Positions 1-9,906 of a stretch of DNA of 64,000 nt are shown in pieces. The notes under the pieces were generated by a model. It was not told the DNA's origin, did not search any database, and saw only the letters and a list, made by a program, of their open reading frames with translations. The stretch lies in contig NZ_AULH01000010.1 in NCBI RefSeq assembly GCF_000425185.1, positions 124,001 through 188,000 on the forward strand, read 5' to 3'. Within the stretch, counting starts at the first letter, position 1. Every line of letters starts with the position of its first letter. This stretch comes from Pleomorphomonas koreensis DSM 23070. GTDB taxonomy: Bacteria > Pseudomonadota > Alphaproteobacteria > Rhizobiales > Pleomorphomonadaceae. The translations under genes were made by a program, and so were the position numbers.

Positions 1-337
1 CGAACATCGAACTCGGATGAATCCATTTGAAGAAAACTTCCTTGAACTTATTCCGACGCCGCCACTATGACCGAAATCGCGCCGCCAACCAAGCGGGCAA
101 GGCGCCGGGTGGGGGCCGCCTCGCCAGGAAATTGCAGGAAATGACGTGTTTGGTTAACCATGCCCGGCGCCGGAAGGCTGGACGAGCGGCCACCGGCGCT
201 GGCGGTCCAGGCTGAAAAGACAGAAAGTCCGGACGTCGTCGTTAACCCGAGCCTGGAACCCGGCAATATACAAGATTAGGCCGTGGCCTGGAAATCAAGG
301 CCACGGCCCTTTCGCAGGTCGTTAACTCAAGGCGCTA
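1..337. other. Left edge, no confident gene
   Basis: I see no convincing gene here. A 17-codon frame from an ATG at 17 ends at 70. It could equally be the tail of something or chance. A TTG-started frame at 27-215 is rich in Arg and Gly and has no family resemblance. The only clear element is the hairpin at 279-308, listed separately. Confidence 0.4.
279..314 (-). terminator. Terminator-like hairpin downstream of the 338-778 gene
   Basis: A perfect 10-bp stem pairs 279-288 (GGCCGTGGCC) with 299-308, with a 10-nt loop. It lies about 30 bp past the stop of the minus-strand gene at 338. The T-run is short on either side, so it may work in both directions or with Rho. Confidence 0.55.
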
Positions 338-778
338 TCAAGGGGCGCCGAGGCTGGCGCTGCGGTCATCCACCACAGAGCTGCTGCCGCCGCCGGGATT
401 TTCGGAAACCGACGGGCCGACGCCGGCGTCCGGAGTGATGGCTCCCGTCTGACCTTCCGGCGGCAAGCTGGCGGACAGGGTCGAGACCAGCTCGTTGATC
501 TCATTGACGAGCGTCGGAGAAAGCCCCGGCGGAATGGAATTCAGCAGCGTCTGCAGATCCAGCCGGCAGCTCCCCTGCCCGGCGGAAGATGCCGTGGCAC
601 CGGGGGTTTCGCAATGCAGCTGGACGTTGTTAACCGCCTGCAGCAGCTGCGTCGTCACGCCCGGCTGGCCGCTCAAGGTGTTCACAAGGCCGGTCGCCGA
701 CGTTGCCGCGAAAGCACCGGAAGCCGCAGAGAATGCCAGGGCGACGCCAAGAGATGTAGAAAGGAAAAGTCTGGCCAT
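338..778 (-). CDS. Hypothetical secreted protein, 146 aa
   Basis: I do not recognise the family. Residues 1-24 form a clean Sec signal peptide with a hydrophobic core and an AFA-A cleavage site, so the mature protein should be periplasmic or extracellular. It contains two cysteines, near residues 56 and 71, that could form a disulfide. The C-terminal third is rich in Gly, Ser and Pro and probably disordered. The start at 778 is supported by AGGAGA about 9 nt upstream. It is monocistronic, with a terminator-like hairpin after the stop. Function is unknown. Confidence 0.75.
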   Translation of the reverse strand: MARLFLSTSLGVALAFSAASGAFAATSATGLVNTLSGQPGVTTQLLQAVNNVQLHCETPGATASSAGQGSCRLDLQTLLNSIPPGLSPTLVNEINELVSTLSASLPPEGQTGAITPDAGVGPSVSENPGGGSSSVVDDRSASLGAP

Positions 779-1230
779 AATGATTGTCTCCTATAAAGTT
801 TGCATCAAACCGGAGTCTCAAGACCCCCACCTGTCGCCACATTTTGCATGCAATTTACATTAAGGAATTGCCTTGGTGCAAGCGGAGTTTCGTATTTTCC
901 CTTATCGGAATTACCCTACCCGGGATTCTGGGGTGTTCCGTCGTGGAAAAAAGGCGGTAATCGGCCAAAATCCCCTTTTCGACCGGCAGGCTTGGCGCTC
1001 CGCTTCCCCAGGCCGGAGGCGCGCAATTGCAGCTTCATCGGCTTTTTCGGGCTGGTGATCGCCCCTCCGGCATGGTTAACGGCCACCTGCGGAAACACTT
1101 AAAATTTGAACTGTATTTGCTTCAATTGCACGGTCCGCCGGTGCGGATTGATTGTCCCTGCCGATCAACCGAATCTCAAAGGAAATCTGGTCAACTGGCT
1201 TCACTCAAGGCTCGACGGGAGTTTGTCGCC
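779..1230. other. Intergenic region between divergent genes
   Basis: About 450 bp separate two divergent genes for exported proteins. It is more AT-rich than its surroundings, as expected for a promoter region. I could not assign a -35/-10 pair or an operator with confidence. A longer in-frame start exists at 1027, but it would place the signal peptide inside the protein, so I do not use it. Confidence 0.5.
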
Positions 1231-1836
1231 ATGAACAAGTTGATCCGGATGCTGGTCGTTTCCGCCGTTGCCGCCATCCTTCCTCAGGTCGCGTCGGCCG
1301 GTTTCTTCAATGTTCCCAAGCAGAGTCTCGACCTGCCGTTAGCGGGCAAGGTCAATACCAAGGGTTATACGCTCGGACCGACCGGTTTCTACGTCTTGTG
1401 CACGACCATGCCCTCGGCCTGCAAGGTGCAACGGGCCCGCAACGTCGGGACGGCGGCGGGCGACATCAAGCTGACGGTCGACGCGCTCTCGCTGATCGAT
1501 CGCGTCAATCGCGATATCAACGGGTCGATGCGGCCGCAGGCGGAAGCGGGGGGCGCCGACGTCTGGAAGATCGGCGGCTCGTCCGGCGACTGCGAGGACT
1601 ATGCGCTGACCAAGCGGGCGGCGCTGCTTCGCAAGGGCTTTCCGAGTTCGTCGCTGTTGATGACGTCCGTGATTACCAGGCGTAGCGAGTCGCATGCCGT
1701 CCTGATGGTGCGCACCGATCGCGGCGACTTCGTGCTGGACAACCTCAGCCCGCTGGTCAAGCCCTGGAGCGCCACCGGTTACCGTTTCATATCAATGCAG
1801 TCGCCGGACAATCCGCGCATGTGGGTCCGGCTGTAG
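1231..1836 (+). CDS. Transglutaminase-like cysteine peptidase (C93/DUF920 family)
   Basis: This is a 201-aa periplasmic cysteine peptidase of the bacterial transglutaminase-like family, to which LapG belongs. The start at 1231 puts a signal peptide (residues 1-22, ending ASA) at the N terminus, with GGGAG upstream. The likely catalytic triad is visible: Cys in SGDCEDYA, His in SESHAVLMV, and Asp in DFVLDNLSP. LapG cleaves surface adhesins to release biofilm, but no LapD-like receptor or large adhesin gene lies in this window. The family is also common in rhizobia without those partners, so the substrate is unknown. Confidence 0.88.
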   Translation: MNKLIRMLVVSAVAAILPQVASAGFFNVPKQSLDLPLAGKVNTKGYTLGPTGFYVLCTTMPSACKVQRARNVGTAAGDIKLTVDALSLIDRVNRDINGSMRPQAEAGGADVWKIGGSSGDCEDYALTKRAALLRKGFPSSSLLMTSVITRRSESHAVLMVRTDRGDFVLDNLSPLVKPWSATGYRFISMQSPDNPRMWVRL

Positions 1837-1918
1837 AAACCAGAAACCGCATTCTTGTCGATGGAGGCCCCGGCGCCGGTGGACGGCGGGGGTCTTCTTC
1901 GTTGGCAGCCTTCGCCGA

Positions 1919-2761
1919 TCAGAAGCCGTTACCGCGAACGATCTCGCGGACGAAGGTCTGGTAGAGGATCCGGATGTCCAGCCAGATCGAGAAGTCGCGA
2001 ATATATTCGATGTCGCGCACCACCCGCATCACCGCCGGCTCGACTTCGGTTGTCGGGCCGCGCAGGCCGTTCGCCTGGGCGAGGCCGGTGATGCCGGGGC
2101 GCATGGCGTGGCGACGCTCGTAGCCGACCACCAGATCCTCGTAGGGAACGCCGGCGGCCAGCATGCCCGGCACGTGCGGCCGGGGACCGACCAGCGACAT
2201 GTCGCCCCTCAGCACGTTGATGAGCTGCGGCAGTTCGTCGATGTTGGTCTTGCGGATGATGCGGCCGATCGGCGTTATACGCGGATCGCAGGCAGTCGTC
2301 TGGGCTACGCCGGAAAGATCGCAGCGATCGCTGTACATCGAGCGGAATTTCAGGATCTCGAACGGCTTGTTGTCCAGTCCCGTCCGTTCCTGCCGGAAGA
2401 ACACCGGCCCGGTGCTGGTGAACCTGATGATGGCGGCGACGGCGATCAGCAGCGGCGACAGCAGGACGAGACCAAGCGCCGCGCCGACGATGTCGACGGC
2501 TCGCTTGGCCGCGAAATGCAGCGCCCGCCAGTTGCCGGCCGCCTCGGATGCGCCATCGTCCAGCGCGGCGTCGCCGTAACCGCTCAGCGTCGCCGCCAGC
2601 GACTGTCCAGCCGGGAAGGAGGACGTCGACATCATGCGGACGCTGAAAGCGTGGGTGTAGCGGGAGGAAGACCCGCCATCGGTCGGCGTCAGATCGTACA
2701 GTCCGAACGAACTCTCGGCGCCACCTTCGGAAAAGTCGTGATTGGGATCCGTCAGACGCAT
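1919..2761 (-). CDS. Exopolysaccharide-type sugar transferase (ExoY/WbaP-like)
   Basis: This 280-aa bacterial sugar transferase should move a sugar phosphate from a nucleotide sugar to undecaprenyl phosphate, the first step of exopolysaccharide or O-antigen repeat assembly at the inner membrane. Residues 1-80 are a poorly conserved, probably disordered extension. One membrane segment lies at about 90-112. The family signatures follow: GPVFFRQERTG (about 118-128), KFRSM (138-142), and the DELPQLINVLRGDMSLVGPRP block, reported here by position at about 174-194. It has the short ExoY-like layout, without the four extra helices of full WbaP. No other polysaccharide genes are next to it, so it is an isolated priming enzyme here. 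Confidence 0.9.
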   Translation of the reverse strand: MRLTDPNHDFSEGGAESSFGLYDLTPTDGGSSSRYTHAFSVRMMSTSSFPAGQSLAATLSGYGDAALDDGASEAAGNWRALHFAAKRAVDIVGAALGLVLLSPLLIAVAAIIRFTSTGPVFFRQERTGLDNKPFEILKFRSMYSDRCDLSGVAQTTACDPRITPIGRIIRKTNIDELPQLINVLRGDMSLVGPRPHVPGMLAAGVPYEDLVVGYERRHAMRPGITGLAQANGLRGPTTEVEPAVMRVVRDIEYIRDFSIWLDIRILYQTFVREIVRGNGF

Positions 2762-3171
2762 TACATCCCCCGAAAATATAAAAGAAAACCGGGAAAACCC
2801 CGTGAGGCTCTATCCGGCGGTAACCGCCGCAATGATTGCCTTGTGTAACAAAACATTTACCAATCTAGTGGATTTCCCTTAGTCTCGCAAGCCAGACGCC
2901 GGCCTAAAACCAGAAGCCATGCGTTTGGTGCAAGGCTTGTTTCGGCTTCACAACCGCCGTTCCACGGACTGCAATCGCCATGCCATGAAAATCTGGCATT
3001 CTGCGTTCCGGAATCGAACGCTTTGACGAGAACGCTGCGGTCCTTCCCCCGCTTTCCTCGTTAATTTTGACTAAATTCATATCGCGATTGTCCGCCACCG
3101 CAGCGATTCATGGGTCGGAGGGCAGGAACTGCAATGTTTCGGCACAGTCTACGCGATAGGGCAGCAGAAGA
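2762..3171. other. Gene-free stretch of about 410 bp
   Basis: This holds the promoter region of the sugar transferase (its GGGGGA lies just upstream of 2761) and the 3' flank of cobP. A GTG-started 64-codon minus-strand frame (2904-3098) has no ribosome-binding site and no recognisable features. I do not call it a gene. Confidence 0.45.
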
Positions 3172-3684
3172 TCACTTCAGCCGCAGCGGCAGACCGGCGG
3201 CAACGAACCATGCCTCGCCGGCCACGGCGGCGACCTGCTGGTTGAGCCGGCCGGCCGCGTCGCGGAAGCGGCGGGCGAGGGCGTTGTCCGGCACGATGGA
3301 CAGGCCGACCTCGTTGGCGACCAGCACCACCGGCCCGGCCGCCGCCGCGAGCGCCGCGACGAGACGATCGCCCTCGGCGTCGAGATCGGCGTCGGCGAGC
3401 AGGCGGTTGCTGAGCCAGAGGGTCAGGCAGTCGACGAGAACGGCACGATCGCCGCGGCTCTCGGCGGCGATCGCCTCGGCGAGCCGGTGTGGTGCCTCGA
3501 CGGTGTGCCAGTCGGCGCCACGATTGCGGCGGTGGGCTTCCACGCGTTGCCGCATTTCATCGTCGAGGCACTCGGCGGTGGCGACATAGACGCGTTGGCC
3601 GGCCGAAAGAGCGCGCGTCCGCTCCTCGGCGAATCGGCTCTTGCCGGAGCGGGCGCCCCCCAGAACGAAGACGATCGGTGCCAA
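3172..3684 (-). CDS. cobP: Adenosylcobinamide kinase / guanylyltransferase
   Basis: This is the bifunctional enzyme of cobalamin nucleotide-loop assembly. It phosphorylates adenosylcobinamide, then transfers GMP to it, in the cytosol. The 170-aa protein begins with a P-loop (GGARSGKS) and carries the HRRNRGADW motif with the His that is guanylylated in CobU. A DCLTLWLSN block follows. I chose the TTG at 3684 because a perfect GGAGG lies 6 nt upstream and the P-loop then falls at the N terminus, as in the family. The longer frame to 3864 has no such support. No other cob gene is adjacent, and I see no cobalamin riboswitch. Confidence 0.9.
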   Translation of the reverse strand: MAPIVFVLGGARSGKSRFAEERTRALSAGQRVYVATAECLDDEMRQRVEAHRRNRGADWHTVEAPHRLAEAIAAESRGDRAVLVDCLTLWLSNRLLADADLDAEGDRLVAALAAAAGPVVLVANEVGLSIVPDNALARRFRDAAGRLNQQVAAVAGEAWFVAAGLPLRLK

Positions 3685-3884
3685 GGCTTTCCTCCGTGCT
3701 CTCTGCTTCCTGAGCCGCCCGTCTGCTGCTATGAGCCACCCCTTAGCCGAAAGTAGCATGATCCTTGCAAAGACAGTCGCGGCCCGCGCGCTCGCCAATT
3801 CGCCAGGGACCGTTCCGGCGGCAGCCGGCAACGGTGCGAATCGCCTGAAGCGCGCGGGGCTCAAGAGACGAAAAGGGGAACCCG

Positions 3885-5411
3885 ATGTCCACCTCAGAGG
3901 GAAGCGTCAGCTACAAGAAGGCTGACGCCAGCTATTTCGAACAGCGGCACCTGTCGCGCTATGCCGGTATCTGGTCGCTGTGGGCGCTGGGTGTCGGCGC
4001 CGTGATTTCCGGCCATTTCTCCGGCTGGAACTTCGGCTTCGCCACCGGCGGCTGGGGCGGCATGCTGGCCGCCGGCGCCATCATCGCCGTCATGTATCTC
4101 GGCCTGACCTTCTCGATCGCCGAGATGAGCCCGGCGCTGCCGCACACCGGCGCCGCCTATTCCTTCGCCCGCACGGCGATGGGGCCGTGGGGCGGCTTCG
4201 TCACCGGCCTCTGCGAGAATGTCGAATATGTCATCACGCCGGCGGTGATCGTCACCTTCATCACCGCCTACGTGAACTCCATCCTGGGGCTCGATGCTGC
4301 CTATTCGCCGCTCGTCTGGATCGTTTTCTATGCGATCTTCCTCGGCCTCAACGTGTTCGGCCTCGAACTGTCGTTCAAGGTGACGCTGGTGGTGACGGTG
4401 ATCTCGCTCGCCGTGCTGGTGTTCTTCTGGGCGAGCGCCATCCCGCACATGGACTTCTCGCGCTGGGCGCTCAACATCGGCGTCGGCCCCGACGGGGCGG
4501 CGATCGAGCTGCCGGAGGGTGGCGGCGCGCTGTTCCCGTTCGGCTTCTCGGGCGTGCTCGCCACGCTGCCGTTCGCCGTCTGGCTGTTCCTCGCCATCGA
4601 GCAGTTGCCGCTCGCCGCCGAGGAATCGGTCGATCCCAAGCGCGACATGCCCAAGGGCATCATCCTCGGCATCTGCACGCTGATCCTCTCGGCCTTCATG
4701 ATCGTGCTGCTCAACCCGTCGGTTCCGGGCGTCGGCGCCTTCCACCTCGGCTCGTCGCTGGAGCCGCTGCTCGACGGCTTCCGCGCCGTCTACGGCGACG
4801 GCGGCGTGGTGCTGCTCGGCATCGTGGCGCTGACCGGCCTCGTCGCCTCCTTCCACACCATCCTCTACGCGCAGGGGCGGCAGGTCTATTCGCTGTCGCG
4901 GGCCGGCTATTTCCCCACCGTGCTGTCGCTGACCCACGCCAGGTACCGGACACCGCATGTCGCCATGGTCACCGGCTCGCTGGCCGGCCTCGCGGTGATG
5001 CTGATCATCTGGTTCGCGCTCGGCGCCGACGAGGGCGGGGCGGCGATCGGCTCGGTGCTGCTCAACATGGCGGTGTTCGGCGCCATGTTCTCCTACATCA
5101 TGCAGGCGATCTCCTTCATCCTGCTGCGCATCAACCAGCCGGACATCGAGCGGCCCTACCGGAGCCCGCTCGGCATTCCCGGCGCCGTTCTGACCATCCT
5201 GATCGCCTGCGTCACGCTCTACTACCAGGTGCAGGACCCCAACTTCTCCAAGGGCGTGCTCTGGGTGGCGGTGTGGTTCGCGGTGGCGATCCTCTATTTT
5301 GCCTTCGTCGGCCGCCACAAGCTGATCCTGTCGCCGGAGGAGGAGTTCGCCATCGCCCATGCCGCCGGAGCCGCCGGTCCCGGCTCGGAGGAGCCGGCCC
5401 CGGCCGAGTGA
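3885..5411 (+). CDS. eat: Ethanolamine-type amino acid permease (APC superfamily)
   Basis: This 508-aa integral membrane transporter has about twelve hydrophobic segments. The N-terminal region (YFEQRHLSRYAGIWSLWALG) and the GHFSGWNFG and SFARTAMGPWGGF blocks match the ethanolamine permease branch of the APC superfamily. It should import ethanolamine or a related amine or amino acid across the inner membrane. The start is supported by AAAGGGGAA 5 nt upstream. An aldehyde dehydrogenase lies 149 bp downstream on the same strand, which fits amine catabolism. Ethanolamine ammonia-lyase genes (eutBC) are absent from the window, so the exact substrate is inferred. Confidence 0.82.
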   Translation: MSTSEGSVSYKKADASYFEQRHLSRYAGIWSLWALGVGAVISGHFSGWNFGFATGGWGGMLAAGAIIAVMYLGLTFSIAEMSPALPHTGAAYSFARTAMGPWGGFVTGLCENVEYVITPAVIVTFITAYVNSILGLDAAYSPLVWIVFYAIFLGLNVFGLELSFKVTLVVTVISLAVLVFFWASAIPHMDFSRWALNIGVGPDGAAIELPEGGGALFPFGFSGVLATLPFAVWLFLAIEQLPLAAEESVDPKRDMPKGIILGICTLILSAFMIVLLNPSVPGVGAFHLGSSLEPLLDGFRAVYGDGGVVLLGIVALTGLVASFHTILYAQGRQVYSLSRAGYFPTVLSLTHARYRTPHVAMVTGSLAGLAVMLIIWFALGADEGGAAIGSVLLNMAVFGAMFSYIMQAISFILLRINQPDIERPYRSPLGIPGAVLTILIACVTLYYQVQDPNFSKGVLWVAVWFAVAILYFAFVGRHKLILSPEEEFAIAHAAGAAGPGSEEPAPAE

Positions 5412-5438
5412 GCCTCGTCATCCCGGTTCGCGAAACTG

Positions 5439-5468
5439 CGGGGCGCCTTTCACGGGCGCCCCGTTTCC
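5439..5468 (+). terminator. Terminator-like hairpin after the permease
   Basis: A 9-bp stem pairs CGGGGCGCC (5439-5447) with GGCGCCCCG (5455-5463), with a 7-nt loop, followed by TTTCC. It may separate or attenuate transcription into the aldehyde dehydrogenase gene. Confidence 0.55.
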
Positions 5469-5560
5469 ATTGCGGCGCTCCCTTGATCGGCGGCCGCCGA
5501 CGTGCAGAGATGGCGGACCGGCCATCCCTTCCGGCCGCAGGTCTCGGGAGCGCTCCGATC

Positions 5561-6964
5561 ATGCCCGACGTCATGAAGCTCGTCTCGCCCGTCGACGGTT
5601 CGGTCTATGCCGAACGGACGATCGCCACCGAAGCCGAGGTGAGCCGGGTGTTCCGCCTCGCCCGCGACGCCCAGAAGGGATGGGCGAAGCTGCCGCTCGA
5701 AGCCCGCGTCGACTATTGCCTGAAGGCGCTCGACGCGATGCTGGCCGCCCGGCCGCGCATTGCCGAGGAACTGACCCGCCAGATGGGCCGGCCGATCCGC
5801 TATACGCCCTTCGAACTGAACGGCGTCGAGCAGCGCACCCGCCACATGGCGAAGATCGCCGAGGCCAGCCTGGCACCGTTCGACAGCGGCCTCGAATTTT
5901 CCGACCATGGCGCCCACCGCTACATCAGCCGCGAACCGCTCGGCGTCGTGTTCGTCGTGGCGCCCTGGAACTACCCCTATCTCACCACCGTCAACTCGGT
6001 GATGCCGGCGCTGATGGCCGGCAACACGGTGGTGCTGAAGCATTCCGACCAGACGCTGCTGGTCGCCGAGCGCTTCCAGGACGCCTTCGACGCCGCCGGC
6101 CTGCCGGAAGGCGTGTTCCAGCACATCGTGCTCTCCCACGACCAGACGGCGGCGGCGATCGCGTCGCGCAAGGCCGACATGGTCGCCTTCACCGGCTCGG
6201 TGGCCGGCGGCGCGGCCATGGAGCGGGCGGCGGCCGGCACCTTCATCGCCGTCAACCTCGAACTCGGCGGCAAGGACCCGGCCTACGTCCGCCCCGACGT
6301 CAAGCTCGACTTCGCCATCGAGAACATCGCCGACGGCGCCTTCTTCAATTCCGGCCAGTGCTGCTGCGGCGTCGAGCGCGTCTACGTCCACGAGAAGGTC
6401 TACGACGACTTCCTCGCCGGCCTCGTCGACCTCACCCGGAAATACGTCCTCGGCGATCCCACCGATCCCGAGACGACGCTCGGCCCGATGGCCCGCGCCC
6501 GCGGCGCGGCGACGGTGCGCGAACAGATCGCCGCGGCGCGCCGGGCCGGCGCCGTCGCCCACCTCGACCCGAAACTGTTCCCGGCCGATCGCGACGGCAC
6601 GCCCTATATCGCGCCGCAGATCCTCACCTCCGTCAACCACCAGATGGCCTTCATGACCGAGGAGACCTTCGGTCCGGCGGTCGGCATCATGAAGGTGCGG
6701 GACGACGCCGAGGCCGTGGCGCTGATGAACGATTCCAGATACGGCCTCACCTGTTCCCTGTGGACCGAAGACCTCGACGCCGCCGAGGCGATCGGCCGCG
6801 AACTCGAAACCGGCACCGTCTTCGCCAACCGCTGCGATTATCTCGATCCGGCGCTGACCTGGACCGGCGTCAAGGACACCGGCCGCGGCGCGGCGCTGTC
6901 GCCGCTCGGCTTCCACGGCCTGACGCGGCCGAAGAGCTGGTACGTGCGGCGGGCGCCGGTGTAG
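5561..6964 (+). CDS. NAD(P)-dependent aldehyde dehydrogenase
   Basis: This 467-aa member of the aldehyde dehydrogenase superfamily should oxidise an aldehyde to the acid in the cytosol. Key parts are APWNYP (about 134-139), the general-base Glu in LELGGKDP (E234), and the nucleophile in FNSGQCCCG, where Cys268 fits the GQxC pattern. Three consecutive cysteines at the active site are uncommon. The start at 5561 has GGGAG upstream and fits the family length. It follows an ethanolamine-type permease, so acetaldehyde or an amino-aldehyde is a reasonable substrate, but specificity cannot be read from sequence. The stop is followed at once by a palindromic repeat element. Confidence 0.88.
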   Translation: MPDVMKLVSPVDGSVYAERTIATEAEVSRVFRLARDAQKGWAKLPLEARVDYCLKALDAMLAARPRIAEELTRQMGRPIRYTPFELNGVEQRTRHMAKIAEASLAPFDSGLEFSDHGAHRYISREPLGVVFVVAPWNYPYLTTVNSVMPALMAGNTVVLKHSDQTLLVAERFQDAFDAAGLPEGVFQHIVLSHDQTAAAIASRKADMVAFTGSVAGGAAMERAAAGTFIAVNLELGGKDPAYVRPDVKLDFAIENIADGAFFNSGQCCCGVERVYVHEKVYDDFLAGLVDLTRKYVLGDPTDPETTLGPMARARGAATVREQIAAARRAGAVAHLDPKLFPADRDGTPYIAPQILTSVNHQMAFMTEETFGPAVGIMKVRDDAEAVALMNDSRYGLTCSLWTEDLDAAEAIGRELETGTVFANRCDYLDPALTWTGVKDTGRGAALSPLGFHGLTRPKSWYVRRAPV

Positions 6965-6966
6965 CC

Positions 6967-7079
6967 GGGCTGCCGCCCGGACCCGCCCGGAGGCACAGCC
7001 TCCGGACCTCCCGCTTTTTTGGAAAGACTGGTGGGTGCGGGAGGCTGTGCCTCCCGCGCGGGGATCGGGGCGGCAGCCC
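6967..7079. repeat. Nested palindromic element 3' of the aldehyde dehydrogenase
   Basis: Outer arms 6967-6978 and 7068-7079 are exact 12-bp inverted repeats (GGGCTGCCGCCC). Inner arms 6989-7003 and 7040-7054 are exact 15-bp inverted repeats (GGAGGCACAGCCTCC), and each inner arm is itself nearly self-complementary. A T6 tract (7015-7020) lies in the centre. The whole can fold as one long stem or as two hairpins, the first able to act as a terminator. It looks like a REP/BIME-type element. Copy number in the genome cannot be seen here. Confidence 0.75.
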
Positions 7080-7159
7080 CGAATTCCGGCGATCAAGGCT
7101 TTCTCCAGCCGGTAATGCCAGCTATATCGCCTGCCGAGCCCGTTATCCGGAGACACGCC

Positions 7160-8011
7160 ATGCCCGTCATCCCCTTCGCCGACCGTTTCGAGGCGATCGC
7201 CGACCGCCGCTCGCCGCTCACCGTCGGCATCGATCCGGCGCCGGAGACGCTTGCCGCCTGGGATCTGCCCTGCAACGCCGAGGGCGTGCGCGTGTTCGGC
7301 CTTGAGATGGTGGAGGCGCTGGGCGACCTCGTCGGCGTGTTCAAGCCGCAGATCGCCTTCTTCGAGCGCTTCGGCTGGCAGGGCCTGAAAGCGGCGGCCG
7401 AGGTGATCGGCCACGCCCGCTCGACCGACGCGCTGGTGATCGCCGACATCAAGCGGATGGACATCGGGCATACCTTCGAGGCCTATGCTGGCGCCTGGAT
7501 CGGCGATGATGCGGGAACGCCGGCCGATGCCATCACGCTCGGCGCCTACATGGGCTCGGGATCGCTGAGGCCGGTGGTGAAGCGCGCCGTGGAGCACGGC
7601 GCCGGCTTGTTCGTGGTGGTGCGCTCGTCGAACCCCGACGGCATCATGTTGCAGACCGCCCGGCAGGAGGACGGCCGGCAGGTGGCCGAGGCGCTGGCCG
7701 ACGATCTCACCGCCTTCAACCTTGGCAATCTCGGCAAGTCCGGCAACGGTCCCTGCGGTGCAGTGGTCGGCGCGACGCTCGACGACGCCGAGACGGTGCT
7801 CGACCGATTACCGACGTCGCTGATCCTCGCCCCCGGCATTGGCGCGCAGGGCGCCACCATGGCCGACCTCAGGTCACGCTTCGGCAAGGCGGCGGCACGG
7901 CGCACGCTGCCCAACGTGTCGCGGCAGGTGGCCGAGGCCGGGCCGTCAAGGAAGGCGCTGCGTGAGATCGTCGAGCGGCTCGCCGACGAAGCCTTCGCGT
8001 TGCGCGGCTGA
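7160..8011 (+). CDS. pyrF: Orotidine 5'-phosphate decarboxylase, class 2
   Basis: It converts OMP to UMP, the last step of de novo pyrimidine synthesis, in the cytosol. The 283-aa length and the TVGIDPAPETL, KPQIAFFERFG and VIADIKRMDIG segments mark the longer class 2 (PyrF subfamily 2) enzyme. The Asp-Lys pair of the active site lies in DIKRMDIG. The start at 7160 has GGAG 7 nt upstream. The ABC-F gene begins 17 bp after the stop on the same strand, so the two may be co-transcribed. Confidence 0.93.
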   Translation: MPVIPFADRFEAIADRRSPLTVGIDPAPETLAAWDLPCNAEGVRVFGLEMVEALGDLVGVFKPQIAFFERFGWQGLKAAAEVIGHARSTDALVIADIKRMDIGHTFEAYAGAWIGDDAGTPADAITLGAYMGSGSLRPVVKRAVEHGAGLFVVVRSSNPDGIMLQTARQEDGRQVAEALADDLTAFNLGNLGKSGNGPCGAVVGATLDDAETVLDRLPTSLILAPGIGAQGATMADLRSRFGKAAARRTLPNVSRQVAEAGPSRKALREIVERLADEAFALRG

Positions 8012-8028
8012 GGGAGACAACAGCGGCC

Positions 8029-9837
<1,809 letters not shown>

Positions 9838-9906
9838 TCGCACGTTGCTACGTCTCCTTGCGCCCGGCCGTCTTTTGGGCAAGACAGGAGGCTACCCGGA
9901 TCGGTC

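Noticed and set aside
27-215. 62-codon plus-strand frame starting LFRRR-like
   Set aside because: TTG start, Arg/Gly-rich composition typical of non-coding GC-rich DNA; the slight similarity to the 38-aa ORF at 19764 is probably chance.
1027-1230. N-terminal extension of the C93 peptidase
   Set aside because: It would bury a clear signal peptide about 68 residues inside the protein.
2904-3098. 64-codon minus-strand frame
   Set aside because: GTG start without a ribosome-binding site, no recognisable motif, and adjacent to a normal promoter region.
3685-3884. Cobalamin riboswitch upstream of cobP
   Set aside because: No B12 box (GCCACTG-type) or matching fold is visible.
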